NCBI GenBank assembly: GCA_050742155.1
Contig: JBOGFC010000167.1
Span: 1 to 44,265 of the forward strand
DNA length: 44,265 bases
Direction: 5' to 3'
DNA from: JBOGFC01 sp050742155
GTDB lineage: Bacteria; Actinomycetota; Acidimicrobiia; Spongiisociales; JALYHC01
The notes under the pieces were generated by a model, which worked only from the letters and a program-made list of their open reading frames with translations, was not told where the DNA came from and ran no database searches. Every line of letters starts with the position of its first letter. The first letter of the stretch is position 1. Shown here piece after piece: positions 7,472 to 15,394 of this stretch. A program made the position numbers and the translations under genes.

Positions 7472-8769
7472 CGGTGCGCTATCAGGCCGACGCCGTCGTC
7501 ACTTGCAACCGGGACTTCGACATCCACCGGCCCGGAGTGGTCGATGTCGATCAGGAGGGCCGCCTCGCCTGGGTGGGACCGGCCGACCACGCCCCCCCAC
7601 ACGTCGGTGAGGAGCTGGCCTTAGCCGGGCTGCTCATGCCCGGTCTGATCAACTGCCACTGTCACTCGGCCATGACCCTCTTTCGAGGAGCCACCGAGGA
7701 CATCCCCCTCGAACGCTTCCTCAAGGAGGTGCTCTGGCCGAGGGAGGCCCGGCTCACCGAGGAGGACGTCTACTGGGGGATGACACTCGCCTGCTCGGAG
7801 TTGCTCCGGTTCGGGGTGACCACCTCCTGCGAGATGTATTTCTTCGAAGAGGCGCAGCTCCGCGCGGTGCTGGAGGCCGGCTTCCGCTCGCTGATCACCC
7901 CCGGCATCCTGGAGGTGCCGGGCCTGTTCACCTGGAAGGAGATGCTGGAGCGGGTAGTGGGCTTCTGCGACCGCCACGCCGGCCGCCACCAGCTCGTCGA
8001 GATCGGCCTGGGAGCCCACTCCGCCTACACGGTCCCCCCCGACGGCCTCCGCGCGGTGGCCGAGGCGGCCCTGGAGCGGGACGCCCTCGTCCACATCCAT
8101 GTGGCTGAGACCCAGGCAGAAGGAAGGCCCATCGAGGAGGAGTACGGGGTGACCGTACCGCGCCTGTTGGCCGACCTCGGGGTGCTGGAGGCCCGCGTGG
8201 TGGCCGCCCACAGCATCTGGTTGACCGACGACGACCTCCGCATCTACCAGGAGCACGACGTGGGGGTGGCCCACTGCCCGCAGTCCAACGCCAAGCTGGC
8301 CTCCGGCATCGCCCGGCTGGCCGACATGCTGGAGCTGGGCTTGCGGGTGGGCCTGGGCACCGACGGGCCGTCCGCCAACAACGACCTCGACCTGTGGGAG
8401 GAGATGCGCCTCGCTCCCTTGCTGGCTCGCCTGCAGACCGGCGACGCCGCCCGGGTGTCTGCCCGAGAGGCTCTCCGATTGGCCACCCGAGGCGGGGCGG
8501 AAGCTCTGGGGCGCCCCGACCTCGGGGCTCTGGAGCCGGGCCGCTGGGCCGACATGGTGCTCCTCGACCTCTCCGACTCGGCCTTCGTCCCCGAGGTCGA
8601 AGAGCACGACCTGGTCTCCCACCTGGTCTGGTCGGCCTCCAGCCGGTTGGTCACCGATGTCTGGGTGGCCGGCCGCCGGGTGGTGGAGGAAGGGCGCTGC
8701 CTGACCGTTGACGAGGAGCGCGCCCGCGACGAGGTGGACCAGCGGGCGCGGCGCCTGGCTAGGGCATGA
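7468..8769 (+). CDS. mtaD: 5-methylthioadenosine/S-adenosylhomocysteine deaminase
   Basis: Metal-dependent amidohydrolase, 433 residues, predicted to deaminate the adenine of SAH, MTA or a similar nucleoside to hypoxanthine. The metal ligands are visible: His64-x-His66 in NCHCHSAMTLFRG, His211 in HIHVAET, His248 in AAHSIWL and Asp299 in GTDGPSANND. The HxH block, 'HVAET' and 'GTDGPSANND' identify the MtaD/SsnA/TrzA-like branch. The start is GTG 7468 in a GTGA overlap with the preceding stop; an upstream ATG at 7453 would overlap more deeply. As the last gene of the cluster it would feed S-inosylhomocysteine to one of the SAHH-like hydrolases. Other substrates of this branch (8-oxoguanine, guanine, s-triazines) cannot be excluded. 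Confidence 0.88.
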   Translation: MTVRYQADAVVTCNRDFDIHRPGVVDVDQEGRLAWVGPADHAPPHVGEELALAGLLMPGLINCHCHSAMTLFRGATEDIPLERFLKEVLWPREARLTEEDVYWGMTLACSELLRFGVTTSCEMYFFEEAQLRAVLEAGFRSLITPGILEVPGLFTWKEMLERVVGFCDRHAGRHQLVEIGLGAHSAYTVPPDGLRAVAEAALERDALVHIHVAETQAEGRPIEEEYGVTVPRLLADLGVLEARVVAAHSIWLTDDDLRIYQEHDVGVAHCPQSNAKLASGIARLADMLELGLRVGLGTDGPSANNDLDLWEEMRLAPLLARLQTGDAARVSAREALRLATRGGAEALGRPDLGALEPGRWADMVLLDLSDSAFVPEVEEHDLVSHLVWSASSRLVTDVWVAGRRVVEEGRCLTVDEERARDEVDQRARRLARA

Positions 8770-8770
8770 G

Positions 8771-9484
8771 TCAGTCGAAGAGGGTTCCCTGGGCCTCGGG
8801 ACGGCGGTAGCGGGGCAGGCCCGTCCAGGGAAGGTGGTCCATGAAGACCCAAGAGCGGCGATGGATGGCGGTGGGGCCCCACCATTGCAGGGCCGCCTTG
8901 TGGACCGGGCAGGGATAGCCCTTGTTGACCTCGAAATGATAGCCGGGGTACTGCTCGGCCAGCCCCCGCATGAGACGATCCCGGCTCACCTTGGCGAGGA
9001 TCGAGGCGGCCGAGATGGAGAGGATGGTGGCATCACCGTCGGTGATGCGGTCGGTGATCCCACCCCCTACGAAATCCCACCGGCCATCCACCAGCACCCG
9101 GTCCGGTCGCACTCCCAGCCTCTCCAGAGCCCGCCGGGCGGCCAGACGCTGCGCCTCCGACATCCCCAGCTCATCGCATTCCTCATGGCTGGCATGGCCC
9201 ACCGCCCAGGCCACGCACCAACCGGCAATACGCTCGAAGAGCGCTTCGCGCTCACCCTCGCTGAGCAGCTTGGAGTCCCTGACCTTGTAAACCCGGCGCT
9301 GGCGAGGCAGCACCGCCGCCCCAACGCTGAGCGGTCCGGCCCAGGCTCCCCGGCCCACCTCGTCCATTCCCACCACCACCTGGTGGCCGGCCCGCCAGAG
9401 CTCCCGCTCAGCCGAGACGCCGGGCGGCCGGCTCTTGATGGCTCGCCGCAGCTTGGGGACCGTTTCGGGCACGCGGGCGAGCAT
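8771..9484 (-). CDS. rnhB: Ribonuclease HII
   Basis: Endonuclease that cuts the RNA strand of RNA-DNA hybrids and removes single ribonucleotides from DNA. The acidic active site is seen: Asp-Glu in VVGMDEVGRGAWAGP, Asp in VLVDGRWDF, and Asp in DATILSISAASILAKVSRD, with the C-terminal GPTAIHRRSWVF block. DSKLLS is the usual substrate loop. Length is 237 residues from ATG 9484. A GTG at 9472 (VPETVPKLRR) is an alternative: a TACTAT box overlaps the ATG and lies 10 bases before the GTG, so a leaderless message would start there. It is convergent with mtaD, one base apart. Confidence 0.93.
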   Translation of the reverse strand: MLARVPETVPKLRRAIKSRPPGVSAERELWRAGHQVVVGMDEVGRGAWAGPLSVGAAVLPRQRRVYKVRDSKLLSEGEREALFERIAGWCVAWAVGHASHEECDELGMSEAQRLAARRALERLGVRPDRVLVDGRWDFVGGGITDRITDGDATILSISAASILAKVSRDRLMRGLAEQYPGYHFEVNKGYPCPVHKAALQWWGPTAIHRRSWVFMDHLPWTGLPRYRRPEAQGTLFD

Positions 9485-9488
9485 AGTA
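9483..9488 (-). promoter_or_regulatory. -10-like element at the rnhB start
   Basis: TACTAT on the minus strand overlaps the annotated ATG and lies 10 bases before the in-frame GTG at 9472; it argues for the shorter start. Confidence 0.35.
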
Positions 9489-9548
9489 TCCGGGCCGGCG
9501 GCGACCCGGCCTTTGTCACCCGGTCCACGGCCGAACTGAATGCAGTAT

Positions 9549-9565
9549 TGGACCGCGGCGGTCCA
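9549..9565 (-). terminator. Hairpin downstream of the MFS gene, candidate terminator
   Basis: A 7-base perfect inverted repeat (TGGACCG / CGGTCCA) with a 3-base loop begins 9 bases after the MFS stop. No U-tract follows. Confidence 0.35.
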
Positions 9566-9573
9566 GCCAAGCA

Positions 9574-10851
9574 TTAGGTTCGTCTGGCCTCCCCGTCGTC
9601 GGCGTCCCGGTGGTAGGACCGCAGCTCGGGGAACAGGCGGTTGATCAGCAGGGCCCCGAGGATCGAGAGCAGCCCGCCCGACACCACCGAGATGCGGGGG
9701 GTGGTGAGGGCGGCCACCGTTCCGGCCTCGGCGTCTCCCAGGCGGGGCCCGCCGGTTACCACCGCGGTGTGCACGCCGGTGAGCCGTCCCCGCAGTGCGT
9801 CCGGCACCGAGACCTGCAACATGGTGCTCCGGAAGATGGCCGAGATCACGTCGGCGGCTCCGGCCACCGCCAGCAGGGCCAGCGCCACCAGAAGCCAAGG
9901 AGCAACTCCAAAGCCGGTGATGGCCAGCCCCCACACCAAGACCGCCACCAGCACCGCCCGGCCCTGGCGGCGCACCCCGCCCACCCATCCGGAGGTGGAG
10001 GCCCCCAGCAGCGCTCCGACGCCCGGGGCGGCGAAGAGCAGCCCCACGGTACGGGCATCGCCGCCGAACACCCGGGTGCCCAGCTCGGGAAAGAGGGCTC
10101 GGGGCATCCCGAACACCATGGCCGAGATGTCGATGGCGAAGGTGGCCTGCAACAGGCGGCGGTCCCTCAGGAACCGCAGTCCCTCCAGGATGGAGATGGG
10201 CCCGGCCCGGCGCCCCCCACCTTGCGGGGGCAGCGGGCGAATGGGGATGAGGCTGGCCGCCGCCACCCCGAAGCTGGCCGCATCGATCCAGTAGGCGGCC
10301 GCCAGGCTGACCCGGGCGATGACCAGCCCCGCCACGGCCGGGCCCACCGCCTGGCCGAGCTGGAACAGGATCTGGTTGAGGGCGAAGGCGGCCGGCAGGT
10401 CGCGGCGGCCCACCAGGGCGGGGAGCACCGCGCCCCAGGTAGGAGAGCTCAGCCCGGACAGGCCGGCCGCCACGGCGACCAGCACGTAGATGGGCCACAC
10501 CGCCGATCCCCCGCCCTGGGCGTAGAGGGCCAGTCCCACACTGACCACCCCCTGCAGCAGCTGGGCGACCAGCAAGAGCCGGCGGCGGTCGACCGCATCG
10601 GCGAAGGCCCCCCCGATCAGCGACATGGCCAGCAGCGGCCCAAGCTGCACCAAGCCCACCAGGCCCACCGCCAGGGAGGTCCCGGTGATGAGGAACACCT
10701 GGTAGGGAACGGCCACCACCGCGAACTGGCGGCCCAGCAAAGAAACGAGCTGCCCGGCGTACAGGAAGCGAAAGTCCCGCGACCGTCGCAGAGGGCCGAC
10801 GTCCACGAACAGGTTGCGGCGCAGCCGCCCGGGGTTTCGTTCCCTGGACAT
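9574..10851 (-). CDS. MFS transporter, EntS-like (MFS_3) exporter family
   Basis: Integral membrane carrier of 425 residues with about 12 hydrophobic segments. The N-terminus RDFRFLYAGQLVSLLG, the loop GGAFADAVDRRRLL and PTWGAVLPALV resemble the enterobactin-exporter/macrolide-efflux-like MFS_3 branch. It probably exports a small molecule by proton antiport; the substrate cannot be read from the sequence. The ATG at 10851 lies 7 bases downstream of a TAGCTT box, so the transcript looks leaderless; the divergent DUF456 gene has its own box 10 bases away. A 7-bp hairpin follows the stop. No siderophore or antibiotic synthesis genes are nearby to hint at the cargo. Confidence 0.82.
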   Translation of the reverse strand: MSRERNPGRLRRNLFVDVGPLRRSRDFRFLYAGQLVSLLGRQFAVVAVPYQVFLITGTSLAVGLVGLVQLGPLLAMSLIGGAFADAVDRRRLLLVAQLLQGVVSVGLALYAQGGGSAVWPIYVLVAVAAGLSGLSSPTWGAVLPALVGRRDLPAAFALNQILFQLGQAVGPAVAGLVIARVSLAAAYWIDAASFGVAAASLIPIRPLPPQGGGRRAGPISILEGLRFLRDRRLLQATFAIDISAMVFGMPRALFPELGTRVFGGDARTVGLLFAAPGVGALLGASTSGWVGGVRRQGRAVLVAVLVWGLAITGFGVAPWLLVALALLAVAGAADVISAIFRSTMLQVSVPDALRGRLTGVHTAVVTGGPRLGDAEAGTVAALTTPRISVVSGGLLSILGALLINRLFPELRSYHRDADDGEARRT

Positions 10852-10858
10852 CGGCGCA

Positions 10859-10864
10859 AAGCTA
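10859..10864 (-). promoter_or_regulatory. -10 element of the MFS gene, leaderless type
   Basis: TAGCTT on the minus strand lies 7 bases before the ATG at 10851. Confidence 0.4.
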
Positions 10865-10873
10865 GTGAGCCCC

Positions 10874-10879
10874 TACGAT
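10874..10879 (+). promoter_or_regulatory. -10 element of the DUF456 gene, leaderless type
   Basis: TACGAT lies 9 bases before the ATG at 10889 and 10 bases from the divergent MFS -10 box, so the two promoters are back to back. Confidence 0.4.
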
Positions 10880-10888
10880 CCCGGGCCG

Positions 10889-11380
10889 ATGGAAGACGGA
10901 CTGCTCTTCGTCGTGACCGCGGCGGTCATGGCCATCGGCCTGGCCGGAGTGATCCTCCCCGTGGTCCCGGGGCTGGGCCTCATCTGGGTGGCCGCTCTCG
11001 CCTACGGACTGATCACCGGCTTCGGCACCGCCGGATGGGTCGTGCTGGCCATCCTGACGGTGCTCCTGGCCGCCGGGACCGCGGCGGGGGTGCTCCTCCC
11101 GGTGCGGGGCGGCCGGGCCCGGGGAGCTTCGACGGCCGTGCTGGTCGCCGGGGCGCTGGGGGCCCTGGTCGGCTTCTTCGTCGTCCCGGTCATCGGCGCT
11201 CCTCTCGGGGCGGTGGCCGGGGTGCTCCTCCTGCAGTACGGTCGCACCCAGAGCTGGGAGGCGGCCTGGGCGGCCACCAAAGGGGTGCTGCTCGGCTTCG
11301 GCCAAACCCTGGCGGTGCAGCTCGCAATCGGGACGGTGATGATCGTGACCTGGGCCGTCTGGGCCATGGGAAGGCAATAG
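10889..11380 (+). CDS. DUF456 family membrane protein
   Basis: Small integral membrane protein of 163 residues with four to five hydrophobic segments, such as LFVVTAAVMAIGLAGVILPV and TAVLVAGALGALVGFFVVPV. The segment VVPGLGLIWVAALAYGLITG matches the DUF456 signature region, with Pro-Gly followed by an aromatic-rich helix. The Gly-rich second half (VIGAPLGAVAGVLLLQY) is also typical. No function is established for the family. The start is ATG 10889, because a TACGAT box at 10874-10879 precedes it by 9 bases; an upstream in-frame ATG at 10814 would overlap the divergent MFS gene. Its stop codon TAG is part of the next gene's -10 box. Confidence 0.82.
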   Translation: MEDGLLFVVTAAVMAIGLAGVILPVVPGLGLIWVAALAYGLITGFGTAGWVVLAILTVLLAAGTAAGVLLPVRGGRARGASTAVLVAGALGALVGFFVVPVIGAPLGAVAGVLLLQYGRTQSWEAAWAATKGVLLGFGQTLAVQLAIGTVMIVTWAVWAMGRQ

Positions 11381-11383
11381 TCT
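11378..11383 (+). promoter_or_regulatory. -10 element of the HMGL-like gene, overlapping the preceding stop codon
   Basis: TAGTCT lies 7 bases before the GTG at 11391; its first three bases are the TAG stop of the DUF456 gene. Confidence 0.4.
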
Positions 11384-11390
11384 TCGTCCG

Positions 11391-12332
11391 GTGAACCTGC
11401 CGGAGTCGGTGACCGTGGTGGAGGTGGGTCCGCGGGATGGCCTGCAATCCCTGGAGCGGACCTACGACACCGAGGTCAAGGCGACCATGATCGAGCGGGT
11501 GCTGGCCGCCGGGGTGAGGGAGGTGGAGGCCACCAGCTTCGTCCACCCCAAGGTCGTGCCGCAGCTGGCTGATGCCGCGGCGCTCATGGGCCGGCTCCCT
11601 CGCCCGCCGGGGGTGCGCTACCGGGGCCTGGTCCCCAACCGGAAGGGGGCGGAGCGGGCGGTGGCGGCCGGGGTGGATGTGGTGTTAGGACTGATCTCCG
11701 CCTCCGAGACGTACAGCCGCCGCAACCAGAACATGTCCATCGAGGAGGGTCTGGTGACGCTGGGCGAGGTGGCCGAGGTGGCCGAGGCCGCCCGCCTGCC
11801 TTGGATGGCCACCATCTCCTGCGCCTTCTTCTCCCCCTGGGAAGGGGCCACCCCGGCCGAGCACGTGCTGGCCCTCATCGAGCGGGTGTTGCCGCTCGGG
11901 CCGGCCGAGGTGTCGGTGGCCAGCACGGCCGGGATGGCCGGACCGGGGCAGGTCTACCGCCTCTGCGCCCGCATTCGAAGGGAGTTCCCCGAGCTTCGCC
12001 TGTGCGTCCACCTCCACAACACCAACGGAATGGCCCTCCCCAACGCGCTGGCCGCCCTGCAGGCCGGAGTGGCCGCCCTGGATGCCTCCATCTGCGGGAT
12101 CGGGGGCGGGATCGTCCTTCCCAGGACCCCCGGCGCCGGCAACGTGGCCACCGAGGACCTGGTGAGCATGCTGGCCGACCTGGGGGTGGAGACCGGGATC
12201 GATCCGGAGGCGATCGTGCGGGCATCGCGGGACGTGGCCGCCCTGCTCGAGCTCGATCGCACCGGCTTCACCGCCCGGGCCGGCACGCCCACGGAGGTCC
12301 TCGCGCGATACGCCCGACGAGAACTGTCGTAG
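11391..12332 (+). CDS. HMG-CoA lyase-like protein of the DRE-TIM family, catalytic Cys missing
   Basis: TIM-barrel lyase/aldolase-like protein of 313 residues, closest in pattern to hydroxymethylglutaryl-CoA lyase. The metal and substrate elements are present: Arg15-Asp16 in VGPRDGLQ, VEATSFVHPKVVPQ, His207/His209 in VHLHNTNG, and GNVATED. The mobile loop differs. True lyases have GLGGCPYAxGAxGN with a catalytic Cys (human 266); here it is GIGGGIVLPRTPGAGN, with Gly240 at the Cys position and two extra residues. It may therefore cleave a different 3-hydroxyacyl-CoA or work by another mechanism, and should not be labelled HMG-CoA lyase without a test. No leucine-degradation genes lie nearby. 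The start is GTG, 7 bases after a TAGTCT box. Confidence 0.78.
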   Translation: MNLPESVTVVEVGPRDGLQSLERTYDTEVKATMIERVLAAGVREVEATSFVHPKVVPQLADAAALMGRLPRPPGVRYRGLVPNRKGAERAVAAGVDVVLGLISASETYSRRNQNMSIEEGLVTLGEVAEVAEAARLPWMATISCAFFSPWEGATPAEHVLALIERVLPLGPAEVSVASTAGMAGPGQVYRLCARIRREFPELRLCVHLHNTNGMALPNALAALQAGVAALDASICGIGGGIVLPRTPGAGNVATEDLVSMLADLGVETGIDPEAIVRASRDVAALLELDRTGFTARAGTPTEVLARYARRELS

Positions 12333-12340
12333 TCGAGCCG

Positions 12341-12346
12341 TACGCT
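12341..12346 (+). promoter_or_regulatory. -10 element of the nuclease lipoprotein gene, leaderless type
   Basis: TACGCT lies 7 bases before the ATG at 12354. Confidence 0.4.
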
Positions 12347-12353
12347 GGGAGAC

Positions 12354-13202
12354 ATGGGACCCTGGTGGAACCGGGCGGTCGCTGCCGCGCTGCTGGCGGG
12401 GTGCTCATCGGGCGATGACGGCCCGCCGCCCACCGCCGAGGCGGCGGCGCCCCCGCCGGCCCTCGTCCTGGCCCAGTCGGTCATCGACGGGGACACCATC
12501 CGGGTGGAGCTGACCGAGGAAGACCTGGAGCCGGTGCGCCTGATCGGGATCAACGCTCCCGAGCGGGGGGAGTGCCTGGCCGAGGAAGCCAGCGTCTTTC
12601 TGGCCGGCCTGGTGGAGGGCCGGGAGGTGCGACTCGTGGCCGACATCTCCGACCGGGACTCTGCCGGGCGGCTGCTTCGCTATGTGTACCTGGGCGAGCT
12701 CTTCGTCAACGAGACGGTGGTGCGGGAGGGCCTGGCCATCGCTCGCCGGTACCGGCCCGACACCGCCATGGCCGGCGCGCTGGACTCCGCCCAGGCCGAG
12801 GCTCGGACACGAGAGGTGGGGATGTGGAGGCCCGGGGCCTGTGGACCGGCCGGCCGAGGACTCCGCATCGTCGAGGTGCGCTACGACCCGCCCGGGGACG
12901 ATGCCTTGAACCCGAACGGGGAGTGGGTGAGCATCGAGAACGCCGGGCAGGGACCGGTCGACCTGACCGGGTGGATGCTCCGCGACGAGTCGGCCTCCCA
13001 TCGCTATGCCTTCCCGGACGGCCTGCCCCTCTTGGCGGGCGCGTCCCTCACCGTCTTCACCGGGTGTGGCGCCGACTCTCCGAGCGAGCTGTACTGGTGC
13101 GTGCAAGGCTCGGCGGTGTGGAACAACTCCGGCGACACCGCCTTTCTGGTCGACCCGAGCGGCAACATCGTCGACCGCTGGAGCTACGGGCCAGACTCGT
13201 AA
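12354..13202 (+). CDS. Surface lipoprotein with thermonuclease and lamin-tail domains
   Basis: A predicted exported lipoprotein of 282 residues. A short N-terminus ends in the lipobox LLAGC (Cys17), followed by a Pro/Ala-rich linker. Residues about 38-160 form a staphylococcal-nuclease-like domain with VIDGDTIRV, VRLIGINAPER and DSAGRLLRY, which keep the metal Asp, the general-base Glu and both Arg positions; the second metal-site Asp appears as Asn. From about residue 170 there is a lamin-tail-like beta-sandwich (IVEVRYDPPGDDALNPNGEWVSIEN, then VDLTGWMLRD and TVFTGCG). It may degrade external DNA for phosphate or nucleotides, with the lamin-tail domain holding nucleic acid or cell wall. The start follows a TACGCT box by 7 bases. 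Confidence 0.85.
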   Translation: MGPWWNRAVAAALLAGCSSGDDGPPPTAEAAAPPPALVLAQSVIDGDTIRVELTEEDLEPVRLIGINAPERGECLAEEASVFLAGLVEGREVRLVADISDRDSAGRLLRYVYLGELFVNETVVREGLAIARRYRPDTAMAGALDSAQAEARTREVGMWRPGACGPAGRGLRIVEVRYDPPGDDALNPNGEWVSIENAGQGPVDLTGWMLRDESASHRYAFPDGLPLLAGASLTVFTGCGADSPSELYWCVQGSAVWNNSGDTAFLVDPSGNIVDRWSYGPDS

Positions 13203-13320
13203 CGGACGCGAAAAGTCCCGACCCAGAATCGGCATGGATGTTCTCAGACGCCACCGGCTCTCTGGAGCACAGTGGGCGCCGTCTTGACACTCCGCTCGGT
13301 GGCCGAGATCTTCTGACTGC

Positions 13321-13326
13321 TACCGT
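13321..13326 (+). promoter_or_regulatory. -10 element of the S9 peptidase gene, leaderless type
   Basis: TACCGT lies 6 bases before the ATG at 13333. Confidence 0.4.
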
Positions 13327-13332
13327 CGCCCA

Positions 13333-15300
13333 ATGCTCCGACGTCCTTTCACCGCCGAGGAGCTCTGGCGACTGCCCCGGGTGGGTGACCCGCACGCCGC
13401 CCCGGACGGCAGCTTCCTGGTGGTCCCGGTCACCACCTACGACCTGGAGAAGAACAAGGGAAACTCCCGACTCTGGCGGGTGCCGGCCGACGGCGGCGAG
13501 CCCCGGCCGCTCACCGCTCCCGACCTGGACAGCTCCCAGCCCGCCCTCTCTCCCGATGGGAGGAGCTTGGCCTTCGTTCGCAAGCCCTCCGGCCGAGACC
13601 AGGGGCAGCTCTACCTCATGGCCCTGGACGGCGGTGAGGCCCGCCGCCTCACCGATCTGCCCCTCGGGGTGATCGCCGCCCGCTGGGTCCCTCAGGGGAA
13701 GGGGTTGGTGTTCACCGCCCCGCTCCTAGCCGATGCCCCCACCATCGAGGGGACCCGGGAGCTGCTCGACAAGCGAGATAAAGACCCGGTCCAGGCCCGG
13801 GTGACCGAGGACCGGGTCTACCGCTACTGGGACCAGTGGCTGACCGACGCCAAGATCCCCCACCTCTTCGTGATCGACCTGGAGACCGAGCACCTGCGCG
13901 ACCTGATCCCCGATTCCCGCCGCTGGTGGGACTGGCTGGAAGGCGCCGATCGCTTCGACGTCTCCCCGGACGGCAAGGAGGTGGCCTTCTCCGCCGACTC
14001 CTCCGAGCCTCCCCACCAGCGCCTCCGTTCGGCGATCTACACGGTCCCGGTGGGAGGGGGCGAGACCCGCTGCCTGACGCCCGACCATCCGGCCGATGAC
14101 CACCGCCCCCGGTACAGCCCCGACGGCCGCTACCTGGTGTGGGGGATGCAGCGGGAGTGGGACTTCTACGCCGACCGGGTGCGGCTCGTCCGCTACGACC
14201 GGAAGAGCGGGACCGAGGAGCCGCTCACCGAGGCCTGGGACCGCTCGGCCTCCTCCTGGGAGATCTCCGCCGACGGGGGCTGGATCGTCTATGCCGCCGA
14301 GGACCGGGGGAGGGCCAACCTCTACCGCCTGGCGATCGGAGGTGGAGACCCGGAGCTGCTGGCGGAGGGCGGGACGATCTCCGCCCCGCGCCCGGCCCGG
14401 CGGGCCGTCTTCTTCCGCTACGACAGCCTGAGCCGTCCCCCCGAGGTGGCCCGCTGCCCGGCGGACGGGGGCAAGGTCGAGATGGTGACGCACTTCACCG
14501 ATGACCTCCTCGAGCAGGTGGCCCTCGGGGAGGTCGAGGAGCTGGAGGTGGCCGGCCACGAGAGCCGCCCCGTCCAGGTCTATCTGGTCACCCCACCCGG
14601 CTTCGACCGATCCCGGCGGTGGCCGCTGGTCCACATGATCCATGGTGGACCGCACGGCATCTTCGGCGACCAGTGGCACTGGCGCTGGAACGCCCAGGCC
14701 TTCGCCGCCCCCGGCTACCTGGTGGCGCTGGTCAACTTCCACGGCTCCACCTCCTGGGGACAGGACTTCGCCGCCTCCATCCACGGCCGCTGGGGCGACC
14801 AGCCGGTGGCCGACGTGCTGGGGGCCACCGACCGCCTGGTCGAAGAGGGCCTGGCCGACCCGGAGCGGATGGCCATCGCCGGTGGCTCCTACGGCGGCTA
14901 CCTGACCGCCTGGCTGGCCTCCCAGACCGACCGCTTCGCGGCCGCCGTCTGCCACGCCGGGGTGGTCGACCTCCTCGCCCAGTACGCCACCGACATCACC
15001 CAGGGGCGGCACCGCTCGTTCGGGAGCGAGCCGTGGGAGGACCTCGAGGCGATCGTCCGCTGGAGCCCGGTCGCCCATGCCAAGGGATGGACCACCCCGG
15101 TGCTGGTGATCCACGGGGAGAGGGACTACCGGGTCCCGGCCACCCAGGGCCTGCAGCTCTACAACATCCTCAAGGCCAAGGGGGTCGAAGCCCGGCTCGT
15201 CTACTACCCGGACGAGAACCACTGGATCCTCAAGCCCCGCAACTCCCTGCACTGGTACGGGGAAGTGCTGGGCTGGCTGGGGCGGTTCCTGGGCGGGTAG
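13333..15300 (+). CDS. S9 family peptidase (prolyl oligopeptidase-like)
   Basis: Cytoplasmic serine peptidase of 655 residues: an N-terminal beta-propeller with repeated SPDGR-type blades, then an alpha/beta hydrolase domain from about residue 400. The catalytic triad is visible: Ser519 in AGGSYGGYLTAW, Asp598 in HGERDYRVP and His630 in DENHWI. HGGPHG is the oxyanion-hole segment. It resembles acylaminoacyl-peptidase/dipeptidyl-peptidase relatives that trim small peptides. No signal peptide is seen. The ATG at 13333 lies 6 bases after a TACCGT box. The gene is convergent with the sulfatase-like gene, with a long hairpin between the two stops. Confidence 0.92.
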   Translation: MLRRPFTAEELWRLPRVGDPHAAPDGSFLVVPVTTYDLEKNKGNSRLWRVPADGGEPRPLTAPDLDSSQPALSPDGRSLAFVRKPSGRDQGQLYLMALDGGEARRLTDLPLGVIAARWVPQGKGLVFTAPLLADAPTIEGTRELLDKRDKDPVQARVTEDRVYRYWDQWLTDAKIPHLFVIDLETEHLRDLIPDSRRWWDWLEGADRFDVSPDGKEVAFSADSSEPPHQRLRSAIYTVPVGGGETRCLTPDHPADDHRPRYSPDGRYLVWGMQREWDFYADRVRLVRYDRKSGTEEPLTEAWDRSASSWEISADGGWIVYAAEDRGRANLYRLAIGGGDPELLAEGGTISAPRPARRAVFFRYDSLSRPPEVARCPADGGKVEMVTHFTDDLLEQVALGEVEELEVAGHESRPVQVYLVTPPGFDRSRRWPLVHMIHGGPHGIFGDQWHWRWNAQAFAAPGYLVALVNFHGSTSWGQDFAASIHGRWGDQPVADVLGATDRLVEEGLADPERMAIAGGSYGGYLTAWLASQTDRFAAAVCHAGVVDLLAQYATDITQGRHRSFGSEPWEDLEAIVRWSPVAHAKGWTTPVLVIHGERDYRVPATQGLQLYNILKAKGVEARLVYYPDENHWILKPRNSLHWYGEVLGWLGRFLGG

Positions 15301-15313
15301 GCGGGTCTCAGGC

Positions 15314-15353
15314 GTCCCCCTGGATAGAGAGCCGCCAGGAGGCCCAGGGGGAC
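15314..15353. terminator. Hairpin between convergent genes, candidate bidirectional terminator
   Basis: A perfect 10-base inverted repeat (GTCCCCCTGG / CCAGGGGGAC) with a 20-base loop lies between the S9 peptidase stop and the sulfatase-like stop. There is no T-tract on either side. Confidence 0.45.
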
Positions 15354-15394
15354 CACCACCAACAGCCGGATAGCGAGTCATCATTCGCCCAAAC

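Noticed and set aside
9574..10851. Siderophore exporter (entS)
   Set aside because: The MFS_3 branch fits, but no siderophore synthesis or uptake gene lies in the window, so no specific substrate is claimed.
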